Assembly: GCF_006094695.1 (NCBI RefSeq)
Contig: NZ_CP035103.1
Coordinates: forward strand, 248,001 to 312,000
Source: Kocuria rosea
GTDB taxonomy: Bacteria; Actinomycetota; Actinomycetes; Actinomycetales; Micrococcaceae
Length of the DNA: 64,000 bases
Direction of reading: 5' to 3'
Positions within the stretch are counted from its first letter, which is position 1; every line of letters starts with the position of its first letter. A program made the translations under genes and the position numbers. Below the pieces are notes generated by a model. The model was given only the letters and a program-made list of their open reading frames with translations, searched no databases and was not told where the DNA came from. Positions 19,601 through 27,940 of this stretch are shown here, in pieces.

Positions 19601-19706
19601 TTCAGCCCTGTGAAGCCACTGCCGCATGTTCCGTCGTGATGGGCTCTGGAAGGGCTATCCATGGGTGGTCCCCGCGCACGAGTCGTTATCGGCAGGCGAA
19701 TCGGAT

Positions 19707-19721
19707 TTCACAGGCACTTCT
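19707..19721 (+). promoter_or_regulatory. Degenerate CopR-like box upstream of the IS3 and DUF418 copy 2
   Basis: TTCACAGGCACTTCT keeps the 11-bp period (TTCA, TTCT) but loses the central GAA. If the IS3 were removed, it would lie about 125 bp before the start of DUF418 copy 2, as in the other two copies. Confidence 0.3.
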
Positions 19722-19885
19722 TAAGAATCGTATACCTCAGCTATACCCGCCCTTGCTCAAGTAAACCCTGTACTGGGCGCCGTAGCTCGGTCCGGTGGGC
19801 AGGGGGCCCGCCGATGCAGCGCAGGGGGCGACTTGTCCCGTGACGGGTCTGTTGGAGGCTTTCATTCCACGGAAGGATGAGAGTC

Positions 19886-20206
19886 ATGGGAGCACCGAGG
19901 AAGTACCCGGATGAGTTGCGTGAGCGCGCCACCCGGATGGCGGTGGAGGCCCGACGGGACCCAGCGACGAAGGCCGGGGCGCTGGCGCGGATCGGGCAGC
20001 AGCTGGGGATCAACCCGGAGACGCTGCGGAACTGGGTCAGACAGGCCGAGGTCGACGAGGGATACCGGCCGGGCACCACCACTGATGACGCCCAGCGGCT
20101 GGCCGAGCTCGAAAGAGAAGTTCGGGAGCTCCGCAGGGCCAACGCCATCCTGCGGTCGGCCTCGGCTTTCTTCGCGGCGGAGCTCGACCGCCCACACCAC
20201 AGGTAG
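19886..20206 (+). CDS. IS3-family transposase OrfA
   Basis: A DNA-binding protein of 106 aa from the ATG at 19886 (an ATG at 19877 would add three residues; GGAAGG lies upstream of both). It starts MGAPRKYPDELRERATRMAV, has the HTH IGQQLGINPETLRNWVRQAE and a C-terminal leucine zipper (AQRLAELEREVRELRRANAI). The stop overlaps the GTG of OrfB by 1 nt. Such overlaps are where IS3 elements make the OrfAB transposase by ribosomal frameshifting, although no classic slippery heptamer is obvious. Confidence 0.9.
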   Translation: MGAPRKYPDELRERATRMAVEARRDPATKAGALARIGQQLGINPETLRNWVRQAEVDEGYRPGTTTDDAQRLAELEREVRELRRANAILRSASAFFAAELDRPHHR

Positions 20207-21120
20207 TGGCCTACATCGACGCCCACAAGGGCGAGTACGGGGTCGAGCCGATCTGCAAGGTTCTGCAGGTCGCCCCGAGCACCTATTACGCCGCCAAGAC
20301 CCGCCCGCCCTCAGCGCGATCGGTCAGCGACGCGGCCACGACCGCGGTCATCGCCAAGGTGCATGCGGAGAACTACGGGGTGTACGGGGTCACCAAGGTC
20401 CACGCCGAGCTGCGCCGGAACGGCCATCAGGTGGCCAGGTGCACGGTGCACCGGCTCATGAGGGCGGCGGGTCTGCGTGGGGTCATTCGGGCCAAGGGCC
20501 CGCGCACCACGGTGGCCGGCACCGGACCGGAGACCCGCCCGGACCTGGTGGAACGATCTTTCACCGCCGCCGCCCCGGACCGGCTGTGGGTCGCCGACAT
20601 CACGTATTGCAGAACGTTCGCCGGCTGGGTATACGCCGCCTTCGTCATTGACGTGTTCTCCCGGCGGGTGGTGGGGTGGCAGCTGTCGACCTCCCTGCGC
20701 ACGGACCTGGCTCTGGACGCCCTCGAGATGGGGTTGTGGACCCGATCCCATGACGGCCATGACACCAGCGGGGTCGTGCATCATTCGGATAAGGGCGTTC
20801 AGTATGTCGCGGTGCGCTACACCCAGCGCCTGGCCGAGGCGGGGGCGGTGGCCTCGGTGGGATCCACTGGCGATTCGTACGACAACGCCCTCGCTGAGGC
20901 GTTCAACTCGCTGTTCAAGGCCGAGCTGATTCGCAACAAGGGCCCCTGGAAGTCGATCGAGGACCTGGAGATCGCGGTGGCCGAGTACGTCGACTGGTTC
21001 AATTACCGGCGCCTGCACGGAGAGATCGGGCTCGTGCCCCCGGCCGAGTTCGAGGACGCCTACTATCGTCACCACACCGCCCCGGCGACCGCCGGAGCGG
21101 CACTATCAAGCCTCCACTGA
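20206..21120 (+). CDS. IS3-family transposase OrfB (DDE catalytic subunit)
   Basis: A 304-aa integrase-fold protein. It has an N-terminal HTH_21-like region (IDAHKGEYGVEPICKVLQV; YGVYGVTKVHAELRRNGH) and the DDE triad in LWVADITY, VHHSDKGVQYVA and YDNALAEAFNSLFKAEL. It ends with the typical WFNYRRLHGEIGLVPPAEFE. The frame is intact over the full length, and the stop lies 15 bp inside the right end of the element. Confidence 0.94.
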   Translation: MAYIDAHKGEYGVEPICKVLQVAPSTYYAAKTRPPSARSVSDAATTAVIAKVHAENYGVYGVTKVHAELRRNGHQVARCTVHRLMRAAGLRGVIRAKGPRTTVAGTGPETRPDLVERSFTAAAPDRLWVADITYCRTFAGWVYAAFVIDVFSRRVVGWQLSTSLRTDLALDALEMGLWTRSHDGHDTSGVVHHSDKGVQYVAVRYTQRLAEAGAVASVGSTGDSYDNALAEAFNSLFKAELIRNKGPWKSIEDLEIAVAEYVDWFNYRRLHGEIGLVPPAEFEDAYYRHHTAPATAGAALSSLH

Positions 21121-21142
21121 ACCCGTCACGGGACAACTCGTC

Positions 21143-22456
21143 ATGACAAATTTCCAAGGACGCCCGGCGCGCGGCGCCCCGTGGGGAAAGACCGGTGCAC
21201 GGTTGCCTCCCCCGAAGCCTCCCGGAGTTCCTGCAGCTAGCGGTTCTAGCACTCCGGAGACGGTGCCCGGTAAACGGCGCCTGGCGGGGATCGACGCGGC
21301 CCGCGGGATGGCTCTGATCGGGATGATCTCGATCCACATCATGCCTTCCTGGGACCCGGTCACCTTCGAGCCCACCGCGCAGTGGACGGTCTTCGCCGGC
21401 CGCTCCGCGGCGCTGTTCGCCCTGCTGGCCGGGGTGGGACTGGCATTCAGCACCGGTGGCCGGACACCACACACCGGTCGGACGATGACCGCCGACCGTG
21501 TGGGGGTGGCCGTGCGCGCAATCCTGATCGCTGGGCTGGGGCTGGCGATCAACGAAATCATGCCGGGCAACACCATCGCCGAGGTCCCAGCGGTCAACAT
21601 CCTGGTCTACTACGGTGCCTTCTTCCTGCTGGCAATTCCGTTTCTGTCCCTGCCCGCGAGGGCGTTGTTCGCTTGGGCGGGGTTCTTCGCTCTGGCCGGT
21701 CCGGTGCTCATGCACCTGCTCCGCGATGTTCTGCCGACCGTCGAGCGTTACAACCCGGCGCTGAGCGACCTGATCGGCAACCCCGGGGCCACTACTGCTC
21801 AGCTGTTGCTGACCGGGACCTTCCCCGCCCTGCCTTACCTGGCCTATCTGCTGGCCGGACTGGCGATCGGCCGCCTGGACCTGGCAGACGTCCAGATTCA
21901 GACGGCGTTGCTGTCGCTCGGGGCGATATTGGCTGTGACGGCGTGGCTGGCCTACTGGGTATTGATCCTGCAGGCCGGGGGCTACGACCAACTGCTGGCC
22001 CGAACCCCGGCCCTGAACGAGGAGCTGATCGACGACATCATTAACTGGGGCCCCGATCCCACGCTGCCCACGACCACCTGGTGGTGGTTGGCGGTCGCCG
22101 GCCCGTACACCAACACCCCGCTGGCCCTGCTGTTGGGGCTGGGGTCAGCGATGGCGGTGCTGGGTCTGTTTCTGCTGCTGGCCCATGGAACAGCCAGTTG
22201 GTTGCTGCCGCTGAGTGCGATGGGTTCGATGACGCTGACCGTGTACTCCGCCCATCTGCTGGCCTTGTCCGCGGAGCTGCACTACGACCAGCCCATGTGG
22301 TTCCTCATCCACGTGGGAGTGGCCATGGTCTTCGCCCTGATCTGGCACAAGACGTTCGGGCAAGGCCCCCTCGAGCGTGTCGTCGCCCGGATCGTACGCA
22401 CGGTCCGCCGGCTCGTGCTGGGCAAACGTCGGCAAGCCGCAGCCCCGGTTCCCTAA
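21143..22456 (+). CDS. DUF418-family membrane protein, copy 2 (IS3 inserted at its ribosome site)
   Basis: A 437-aa paralogue of the proteins at 17523 and 23402. It has a ~48-residue Pro-rich N-terminal extension, then LAGIDAARGMALIGMISIHI, ALFALLAGVGLAFSTGGRTP, LVYYGAFFLLAIPFLSLPAR and LSAMGSMTLTVYSAHLLALS. The IS3 right end lies 7 nt before the ATG. Joining the flanks minus one ACT gives GGGGGCGACTCGTC directly before the ATG, so the insertion split the Shine-Dalgarno from the start codon. Expression is now probably poor or driven from the IS. The coding frame itself is intact. Confidence 0.78.
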   Translation: MTNFQGRPARGAPWGKTGARLPPPKPPGVPAASGSSTPETVPGKRRLAGIDAARGMALIGMISIHIMPSWDPVTFEPTAQWTVFAGRSAALFALLAGVGLAFSTGGRTPHTGRTMTADRVGVAVRAILIAGLGLAINEIMPGNTIAEVPAVNILVYYGAFFLLAIPFLSLPARALFAWAGFFALAGPVLMHLLRDVLPTVERYNPALSDLIGNPGATTAQLLLTGTFPALPYLAYLLAGLAIGRLDLADVQIQTALLSLGAILAVTAWLAYWVLILQAGGYDQLLARTPALNEELIDDIINWGPDPTLPTTTWWWLAVAGPYTNTPLALLLGLGSAMAVLGLFLLLAHGTASWLLPLSAMGSMTLTVYSAHLLALSAELHYDQPMWFLIHVGVAMVFALIWHKTFGQGPLERVVARIVRTVRRLVLGKRRQAAAPVP

Positions 22457-22659
22457 CCGCATCTTGCCGTGTGCTCAGGTGGCAGGCACGCAGCGCAGCA
22501 GCGGGGTGTCGATGCCGTCTGAATACTGACCCTCGGGCGCTGAGGGGTCAATATTCACTCGGCGTTGACACGGGGCGGCGCACCCTGTCGGGGTGGAGAC
22601 CGGGGAGGATCTCCTCAACCGGGCATCCGCGGCCAGAGGCGCGAATCACGAGCCGTTCC

Positions 22660-22877
22660 CATGGCCGAGACGGGGGCAGGGAGGGAGATGTTCCCCGCAC
22701 CGGGTGGCCGGTGAGGATCTGGGCGGACGGCGCCCACCCGCTACGGACAGTGAGATCCGAAGTGCCATCCGGCTGATCGAGTCGGGGGAACCGGCCACGC
22801 AGGTGGCCAAGGATCGCGGGATGTCCAGGGCTACCCTCTACCAACGGATTCGGGAGCTTCTGCCCTCCGTGATCTGA
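22660..22877 (+). pseudogene. C-terminal remnant of a serine recombinase
   Basis: From 22701 the frame reads RVAGEDLGGRRPPATDSEIR and then RSAIRLIESGEPATQVAKDR and GMSRATLYQRIREL. It matches the C-terminal DNA-binding part of recombinase 2 (AGKDLGGRR, GEPATQVARDLGMSRATLYR). The catalytic domain is missing. Upstream sequence to ~22660 keeps vague similarity in shifted frames. It stands before DUF418 copy 3, as recombinase 2 does before copy 1. Confidence 0.75.
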
Positions 22878-22993
22878 GGCTCCTTCGGTGCGCGAAGAGG
22901 TGGTCTGTAGCTCGGTCACAGTCAAGGGGCCGCTGGCCGCACGGGTCGACGACTGGAGGCGAAGTCATTTGTTGAGCTTTCTTCAAGACGACA

Positions 22994-23008
22994 TGAAGAT
23001 TCCCTGAA
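22994..23008 (-). promoter_or_regulatory. CopR-like box between recombinase remnant and DUF418 copy 3
   Basis: On the minus strand TTCAGGGAATCTTCA: two TTCA half-sites 11 bp apart. A second TTCAAG (22982-22987) faces it. It is 394 bp before DUF418 copy 3, which also has a nearer box. Confidence 0.5.
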
Positions 23009-23108
23009 GCTTGCCCGCCGGGGGCTCTACGGCCTGGTTTCTCGGGTCAATGAGGACATAATTTGCTCATGAGAACACCCCGTTCTCATCCGTTCGTGCA
23101 CGGACATT

Positions 23109-23152
23109 CGGGTGCCCCAGTATTCCTCCCCAGGACTGGGGCACCCGTCTTT
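23109..23152 (+). terminator. Factor-independent terminator
   Basis: A 12-bp stem (CGGGTGCCCCAG and complement), a 15-nt loop and a TCTTT tail on the + strand. It would end transcription coming from DUF418 copy 2 or the recombinase remnant and insulate copy 3. Confidence 0.8.
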
Positions 23153-23295
23153 AACGTGAAGCGGTGTCCTAGTCCGAATCAGGGGACCCGGCGGACCCTG
23201 GGCTACCTCGCGGGTCCGGCGCTGGGTTTGCCTTTCCTCGTTCCGCGCTTCGGTCGCACGGAGGAGCTCCTGCATCGCCCATGGACCTTGGAGTC

Positions 23296-23310
23296 TTCAT
23301 GGAACCTTGA
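23296..23310 (+). promoter_or_regulatory. CopR-like box upstream of DUF418 copy 3
   Basis: TTCATGGAACCTTGA, 11-bp period, 92 bp before the start codon; one base different from the box of copy 1. Confidence 0.5.
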
Positions 23311-23401
23311 GAATCCCGCGACGAGGACTCCAAGTGAGGCGTCCACCCTGGAGACAGACGGTCCCGGATGCACCGGGACTTCACTGATAACAGGGGGAAT
23401 C

Positions 23402-24631
23402 ATGACTACCGGATCGAGGATGGGAGGGCCTCCGCCAGCGGGCCTTGGAGACGCGGTGGTGCGGCCCACACGCCGGTTGGTGGGGATCGATGCGGCTCGC
23501 GGGCTGGCGCTGATCGGGCTGATGGCCATTCACCTGCTGCCGGCTTGGAACGAGGAGACCGGGGAAGCGAGCTGGTCGTGGCGGCTGTTCTCGGGGGACT
23601 CCGCTGCCCTGTTCGCCCTGCTGGCAGGGGTGGGGTTGGCACTGACCTCCGGGGGGCGGCACCCGCACGAGGGGAGAACGATGACCGCTGACCGGATCGG
23701 CCTGGTGGTGCGGGCGGTGCTGATCGCGATCGTGGGGTTGTGGATCGGGACGCTGATGTCGGAGGACCCGCCCGCTTACAACATCTTGATCTACTACGGG
23801 GTGTTCTTCCTGCTGGCGATTCCGTTCCTGCACGCGGGCCCGAAGGTGCTGTTCATCTCTGCGGCCATCTTCGGGGTGGTGGCCCCGATGCTGATGCAGG
23901 GACTCCAGGATGCGTTGCCCGAATTCGTCTCCTACAACCCCACGTTCACGGATTTGCTGACACAGCCCGGTGCCACGGCATCCCAGCTGCTGCTGACCGG
24001 GACTTACCCGGCCCTGCCGTACATGACGTATTTGCTGGTCGGACTGGGGCTGGGGCGGTTGAACCTGCGCAAGACTGAGGTGCAAGCCCGACTGGTGGTG
24101 GTGGGAGTGGGGCTGGCGATCTTCGCCCAAATCACCTCCTACGTCCTGCTCTATGCCTTCGGCGGCTACCAGAAGTTGCTGGATGCCTCCTCGATGGGCG
24201 AGCACGAGCTGGATGATGTGCTGGTTTGGGGGCCGGATGCGTTGCCCACGGACACCGGGTGGTGGCTGGCGATCGCCACCCCGCACACCAACACCCCGCT
24301 GGCGATCGCGGCCAGTCTCGGGGTGAGCCTGACGGTGCTGGGGCTCTTCCTGCTGATCGGCCCGAAGATCGGGAAATGGTTGTTGCCGCTATCGGCAATG
24401 GGCGTGATGACCCTGACCCTCTACACCGCTCACCTGGTGGCGCTGTCCGTCGAGGCCCACTACGAGCTGCCCTACCTGTGGTTCATGGTCCACCTGGCGG
24501 TCGCGGCGCTGTTCGCGGTGGCCTGGCACCGGGGCCTGGGGCAGGGGCCCCTGGAGAAGGTGGTCAGCACCAGTGTGAAAGGCACCCGCCAGCTGGTGCT
24601 GGGCAGGTCGGCGAAGAACGGCCACGGATAG
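23402..24631 (+). CDS. DUF418-family membrane protein, copy 3
   Basis: A 409-aa polytopic protein with the signature LVGIDAARGLALIGLMAIHL, ALFALLAGVGLALTSGGRHP, LIYYGVFFLLAIPFLHAGPK, TPHTNTPLAIAASLGVSLTV and LSAMGVMTLTLYTAHLVALS. It is closer to copy 1 than to copy 2 in loops such as LVWGPDSLPTDT/LVWGPDALPTDT. GGGGGA lies 4 nt before the ATG. In-frame codons upstream to 23063 cross the terminator and the box and are not coding. It is convergent with the two-component system, with a 112-bp gap. Confidence 0.8.
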   Translation: MTTGSRMGGPPPAGLGDAVVRPTRRLVGIDAARGLALIGLMAIHLLPAWNEETGEASWSWRLFSGDSAALFALLAGVGLALTSGGRHPHEGRTMTADRIGLVVRAVLIAIVGLWIGTLMSEDPPAYNILIYYGVFFLLAIPFLHAGPKVLFISAAIFGVVAPMLMQGLQDALPEFVSYNPTFTDLLTQPGATASQLLLTGTYPALPYMTYLLVGLGLGRLNLRKTEVQARLVVVGVGLAIFAQITSYVLLYAFGGYQKLLDASSMGEHELDDVLVWGPDALPTDTGWWLAIATPHTNTPLAIAASLGVSLTVLGLFLLIGPKIGKWLLPLSAMGVMTLTLYTAHLVALSVEAHYELPYLWFMVHLAVAALFAVAWHRGLGQGPLEKVVSTSVKGTRQLVLGRSAKNGHG

Positions 24632-24743
24632 CCCGGCCCCGGCAGGCACATCATGACGGGCCGTGCTCGTCGCAGCAGACGTGCTCTGTGCGGCGGGCTC
24701 GTCGCCGTCGCCGTCGCACAATGTTCTGGCGATGACGCTGGGA

Positions 24744-25886
24744 TCAGTCCGGGGGCGTGTGGCGGGGCAGTCGGATCTGGAAGCGGCTCCCGCGCCCGGG
24801 GCCCTCACTGGTGACCTCCAAAGTCCCGCCCTGGGCTTCGACGAGGGACTTGCTGATGGCCAGCCCCAGGCCGGATCCGCCACGGTGGGCTTCCCGGCCG
24901 GAGTTGGCGCGGTAGAAGCGTTCGAAGACGTGCCGGAGGTGCTCAGGGCCGATGCCGTCCCCGGTGTCGGTGACGGTGACGGTGACCGCCGCCGGGGTGT
25001 GGTCGGTGCGCACGGTGATGACACCGCCGGGTGGGGTGTGGCGCAGGGCGTTCTCCAGCAGGTTGCCCAGCACTTGTCCCATCCGCTCCCGATCGACCAG
25101 CACCGGTGTGACCTCCATGCCGGTGCTGACAGCGGTCACCGAGATGTTCTGGGCGGTGGCGTCTTGCTGGACGGCAGCGACCGCCTGGGCTGCCAACCGG
25201 CTTGGGTCCTGGGGGGTCAGTTGCAGATGGGTCATCCCTTCCTCGGCGGCGGTGAGCTGGCGGATATCGCGGGCCAGTCGCTCCAGCCGGGCGATCTGGG
25301 CGTAGAGGATGCCGGTGGTCCGTTCATCCCACTGGACCACTCCGTCCTCGATGCCCTCCAGGTGCCCTTTCAGACTGGCCAGCGGGGTGCGCATCTCGTG
25401 CGCCAGATCGGCCAGCATCTGGCGGCGGGTGGTGTCTACGGCGTCGAGCTTGGCCGCCATGTCGTTGAAAGAGCCCGCCAAGGAGTCGAACTCCGGGCCC
25501 AGGGTGGTGGAGGTGACACGCACGTCGTAGTTGCCGGCAGCCACCTCCTGTGCGGCGGTGCTGAAGGAGGTCAGGGACCGCCCGATCGTGCGGTAGAGGT
25601 AGAAGGTGAGCATCCCGGCGATGTAGAGCGCCGGAACCCCGCCGATGGTCAGGGCGGTGAGGCTCACCGAGCGGAAGGCGTCCTCCAGGTGCACCAGCCC
25701 GTCGGCCTCATTGGCGTGGCCGGCCTCGATGAGCTCGTAGTAGAACATGTTCGGCCCGACCAAGACCGCGGTGATCACCACGATGATCAGCCCGACGGCC
25801 AGCACCGCGGTCTGGGCCAGCATCAACCGCACCGTCAACGGGCTCCAGGACCAGCGCCGGGTGCGGCTAGAGACGGTGGTGCTCAT
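24744..25886 (-). CDS. Sensor histidine kinase, BaeS/CopS-like, copy 1
   Basis: A 380-aa membrane kinase with TM1 ~23-44, a short extracytoplasmic loop (FYYELIEAGHANEADGLVHL) and TM2 ~78-98. A HAMP domain follows, then a DHp domain with H163 in DLAHEMRTPLASLKGH. The ATPase domain has the N-box NLLENALRHTP, DTGDGIG and GGSGLGLAIS. The start overlaps the response regulator stop by 4 nt. The kinase at 48717 has the same length and a similar loop, so the two are paralogues. The His/Glu/Met-containing loop would suit a metal signal, probably copper given the context. Confidence 0.9.
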   Translation of the reverse strand: MSTTVSSRTRRWSWSPLTVRLMLAQTAVLAVGLIIVVITAVLVGPNMFYYELIEAGHANEADGLVHLEDAFRSVSLTALTIGGVPALYIAGMLTFYLYRTIGRSLTSFSTAAQEVAAGNYDVRVTSTTLGPEFDSLAGSFNDMAAKLDAVDTTRRQMLADLAHEMRTPLASLKGHLEGIEDGVVQWDERTTGILYAQIARLERLARDIRQLTAAEEGMTHLQLTPQDPSRLAAQAVAAVQQDATAQNISVTAVSTGMEVTPVLVDRERMGQVLGNLLENALRHTPPGGVITVRTDHTPAAVTVTVTDTGDGIGPEHLRHVFERFYRANSGREAHRGGSGLGLAISKSLVEAQGGTLEVTSEGPGRGSRFQIRLPRHTPPD

Positions 25887-26605
25887 CGTCCGGTGCCCAA
25901 CCGGTAACCGATCCCGCGGATGGTGTGGATGAACCTCGGGCTGGACGCCTCATCGCCGAGCTTCTTGCGGATCCGCCCGATGTGCACATCCACCAGGTGC
26001 TCATCCCCCGTCCAGTGCGTGTCCCAGACCAGCTCCACCAGCTGCCGGCGGGAGAGCACCAGCTGCGGGCGGGCCGCCAGACACAAGAGCAGGTCGAACT
26101 CGATCCTCGTCAACGCCACCGGTTCCCCGCCCAGGTGCACCTGACGGGAGTCCTCGTCCACCACCAGCTCCCCGATCACCAGGGCGTGCTGCCCTGGTAG
26201 GGAGCCGGCTGCGGATTCGGCACCTCCCGTGCGGGCCCGTCGCAACATGGCCTGGACCCGGGCCACGAGCTCGCGCGGGCTGAACGGCTTGGTCATATAG
26301 TCATCGGCACCTACCGACAGGCCCACGATCTTGTCGACCTCGTCGTCGCGGGCGGTGAGCATCAGCACGTGGCAGTCGGAGAAGGTCCGTACCTGGCGGC
26401 ACACCTCGAACCCATCGATCCCGGGCAGCCCCAGGTCCAGCACCAGTACGTTCGGGGAGAAATCCTGCACCGCGGCCACGGCCTCGTTGCCGGTGTGGCG
26501 CAAAGTGACTTGAAGTCCGGCGTTGCGCAGATAGCCCGCGATCAACTGCGCCAGGTCGACCTCGTCGTCGACCACCAGAACACGCCCGGTGAGCGGATCC
26601 GTCAT
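25883..26605 (-). CDS. OmpR/PhoB-family response regulator, copy 1
   Basis: A 240-aa regulator. The receiver domain has the acidic pair in VLVVDDEVDLAQ, phospho-acceptor D57 in VLVLDLGLPG, and K in MTKPFSPREL. The C-terminal winged helix ends with DVHIGRIRKKLGDEA and IRGIGYRLGTG. GGAGG lies 5 nt before the ATG. It is co-translated with the kinase. OmpR-family regulators bind direct repeats with ~11-bp period, which is the pattern of the TTCA-N7-TTCA boxes of this window. The IS110 remnant ends about 115 bp upstream and may have displaced the native promoter. Confidence 0.92.
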   Translation of the reverse strand: MTDPLTGRVLVVDDEVDLAQLIAGYLRNAGLQVTLRHTGNEAVAAVQDFSPNVLVLDLGLPGIDGFEVCRQVRTFSDCHVLMLTARDDEVDKIVGLSVGADDYMTKPFSPRELVARVQAMLRRARTGGAESAAGSLPGQHALVIGELVVDEDSRQVHLGGEPVALTRIEFDLLLCLAARPQLVLSRRQLVELVWDTHWTGDEHLVDVHIGRIRKKLGDEASSPRFIHTIRGIGYRLGTGR

Positions 26606-26719
26606 CTGTCCTCCCGGTGTTGATCACTGTGACATGGACACTGTGCTGCAGGTCTCGGCGTCCCAGGGCGACCGCGTCTGAAGCCTCGGGAACGAAACGG
26701 GGTGCCTCTATCGTTTTCG

Positions 26720-27940
26720 TCAAGCGGCCAGGGCCACCGGTGACGGGTCTCGTGGCTCGGTGGGGTCTTGGTAGAGGTGCCGTCGCGCAGCATCGCGAAG
26801 AGTCGGTCCGTCGTCGGCGGGCCAGGGCGATGACGGCCTGGTTGTGGCGTTTGCCCTGGGCCCGTTTCCGGTCGTAGTACGCCCGTGAGGGCGGGTGGTT
26901 GAGCGAGGCGAAGGCCGAGAGGAACAGCGCCCGCTTCAATCTCTTGTTGCCGCCCTTGGCGGCGTGCTCGCCGCGGATCGAGGTCCCCGACCTTCGGGTG
27001 ACGGGGGCGATCCCGGCGTAGGAAGCCAGGTGCCCGGCATCTCGGAAGTCCTTGCCGACGACCTCGGTGAGGATCCTCGCGGCGGTCCTGACCCCTACCC
27101 CGGGCATCGAGGTCAGGACCGCGGAAGAGGTGGGCCTCCACGAGGGCCTCGACCTGGGTAGCCACCGTGGCGCGCTGGTGGATCAAGGCGGCCAGCTGCC
27201 CGGCCAGGATCGGGACGACGGTGGCGGCGGCCTCGGTGCCGGCGACGACCACGCTCTGCTGCCCCAGGGCGTCGAAGATCTCCTCCGTGAGGGCCTCGGC
27301 CAGCCGGGGTGCGTGCTTCTTCAGTCGGGCCCGCATGGCCCCGCCCGGCCGCGGCCAGCTTGGCCGGGGTCGGGTAGCGGGTGAGCAGGTCGGCCACCGC
27401 CGGATGCGTCACCCGCGGCCCGAGGACCCGTTCCAGGGCGGGGTGGATCTGGGTGAGCATCCCGCGCAACCGATTGGAGGTGGCGGTGATCTGGGCGGCC
27501 AGGTCGTCGTCGAAGCCGGCCAGCACCGCGAGTTCGGCGATCTGGGCCTCGTCGACCCGGATGTCGCGCAGGGTATGGGGCATGGTCCGGGCGGCCTCAG
27601 CGATGATCAGGGCATCCCGCGCATCGGTCTTGGCCGTGCCTGGGTGCAGGTCCGCGATCCGGCGCATCGCCAGTCCGGGCAGATAGGCCACTTCAACCTG
27701 GTCGGTGGCTTCGGCGACGGCCACCGGCAGCGCCCCGATGGTGGCCGGCTGGTCTACGACCATCAGCACCGGCCCGTGCTCGGCGGCCAGCTCCTCGAGG
27801 ATGGCCCGCAGCCGGGTCTCGTCGTTGGGCAGGGCCTTGTCGTAGACCGTCTTCCCGGTGCTCGTCACGGCCACGGCGTGGTGGTCGGACTTGCCGACGT
27901 CGAGGCCGACGAACACCGCCGGCAGTGGTTGCTCCGCCAC
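26720..27940 (-). mobile_element. IS110-family transposase, disrupted by several frameshifts
   Basis: From the GTG at 27940 (AGGAGAGGGGA upstream) the frame gives the DEDD domain (FVGLDVGKSDHHAVAV; LVVDQPATIGALPVAVAEA; KTDARDALIIAEAART). It then changes frame near 27345 (into RARLKKHAPRLAEAL), near 27125 (into VLTSMPGVGVRTAARIL, the HhH/Tnp_20 part with the conserved serine region RRSGTSIRGEHAAKG), near 26815 and near 26770. It ends DPSPVALAA at 26720. At least four frame changes in one gene mean decay or sequencing indels; as it stands it is not functional. IS110 has no terminal inverted repeats, so its ends are not defined. Confidence 0.85.

Larger units (their letters stand above)
19834..21135 (+). 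mobile_element. Intact IS3-family insertion sequence with 3-bp target duplication
   Basis: The element is 1302 bp. The ends are TGTCCCGTGACGGGT (left) and its inverted copy ACCCGTCACGGGACA (right), and similarity continues inwards (TGGAGGCTT). It is flanked by a direct ACT at 19831-19833 and 21136-21138, the 3-bp duplication expected of IS3. Both transposase frames are intact, so it is recent and possibly active. It inserted 7 nt before the start codon of DUF418 copy 2. Confidence 0.92.
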
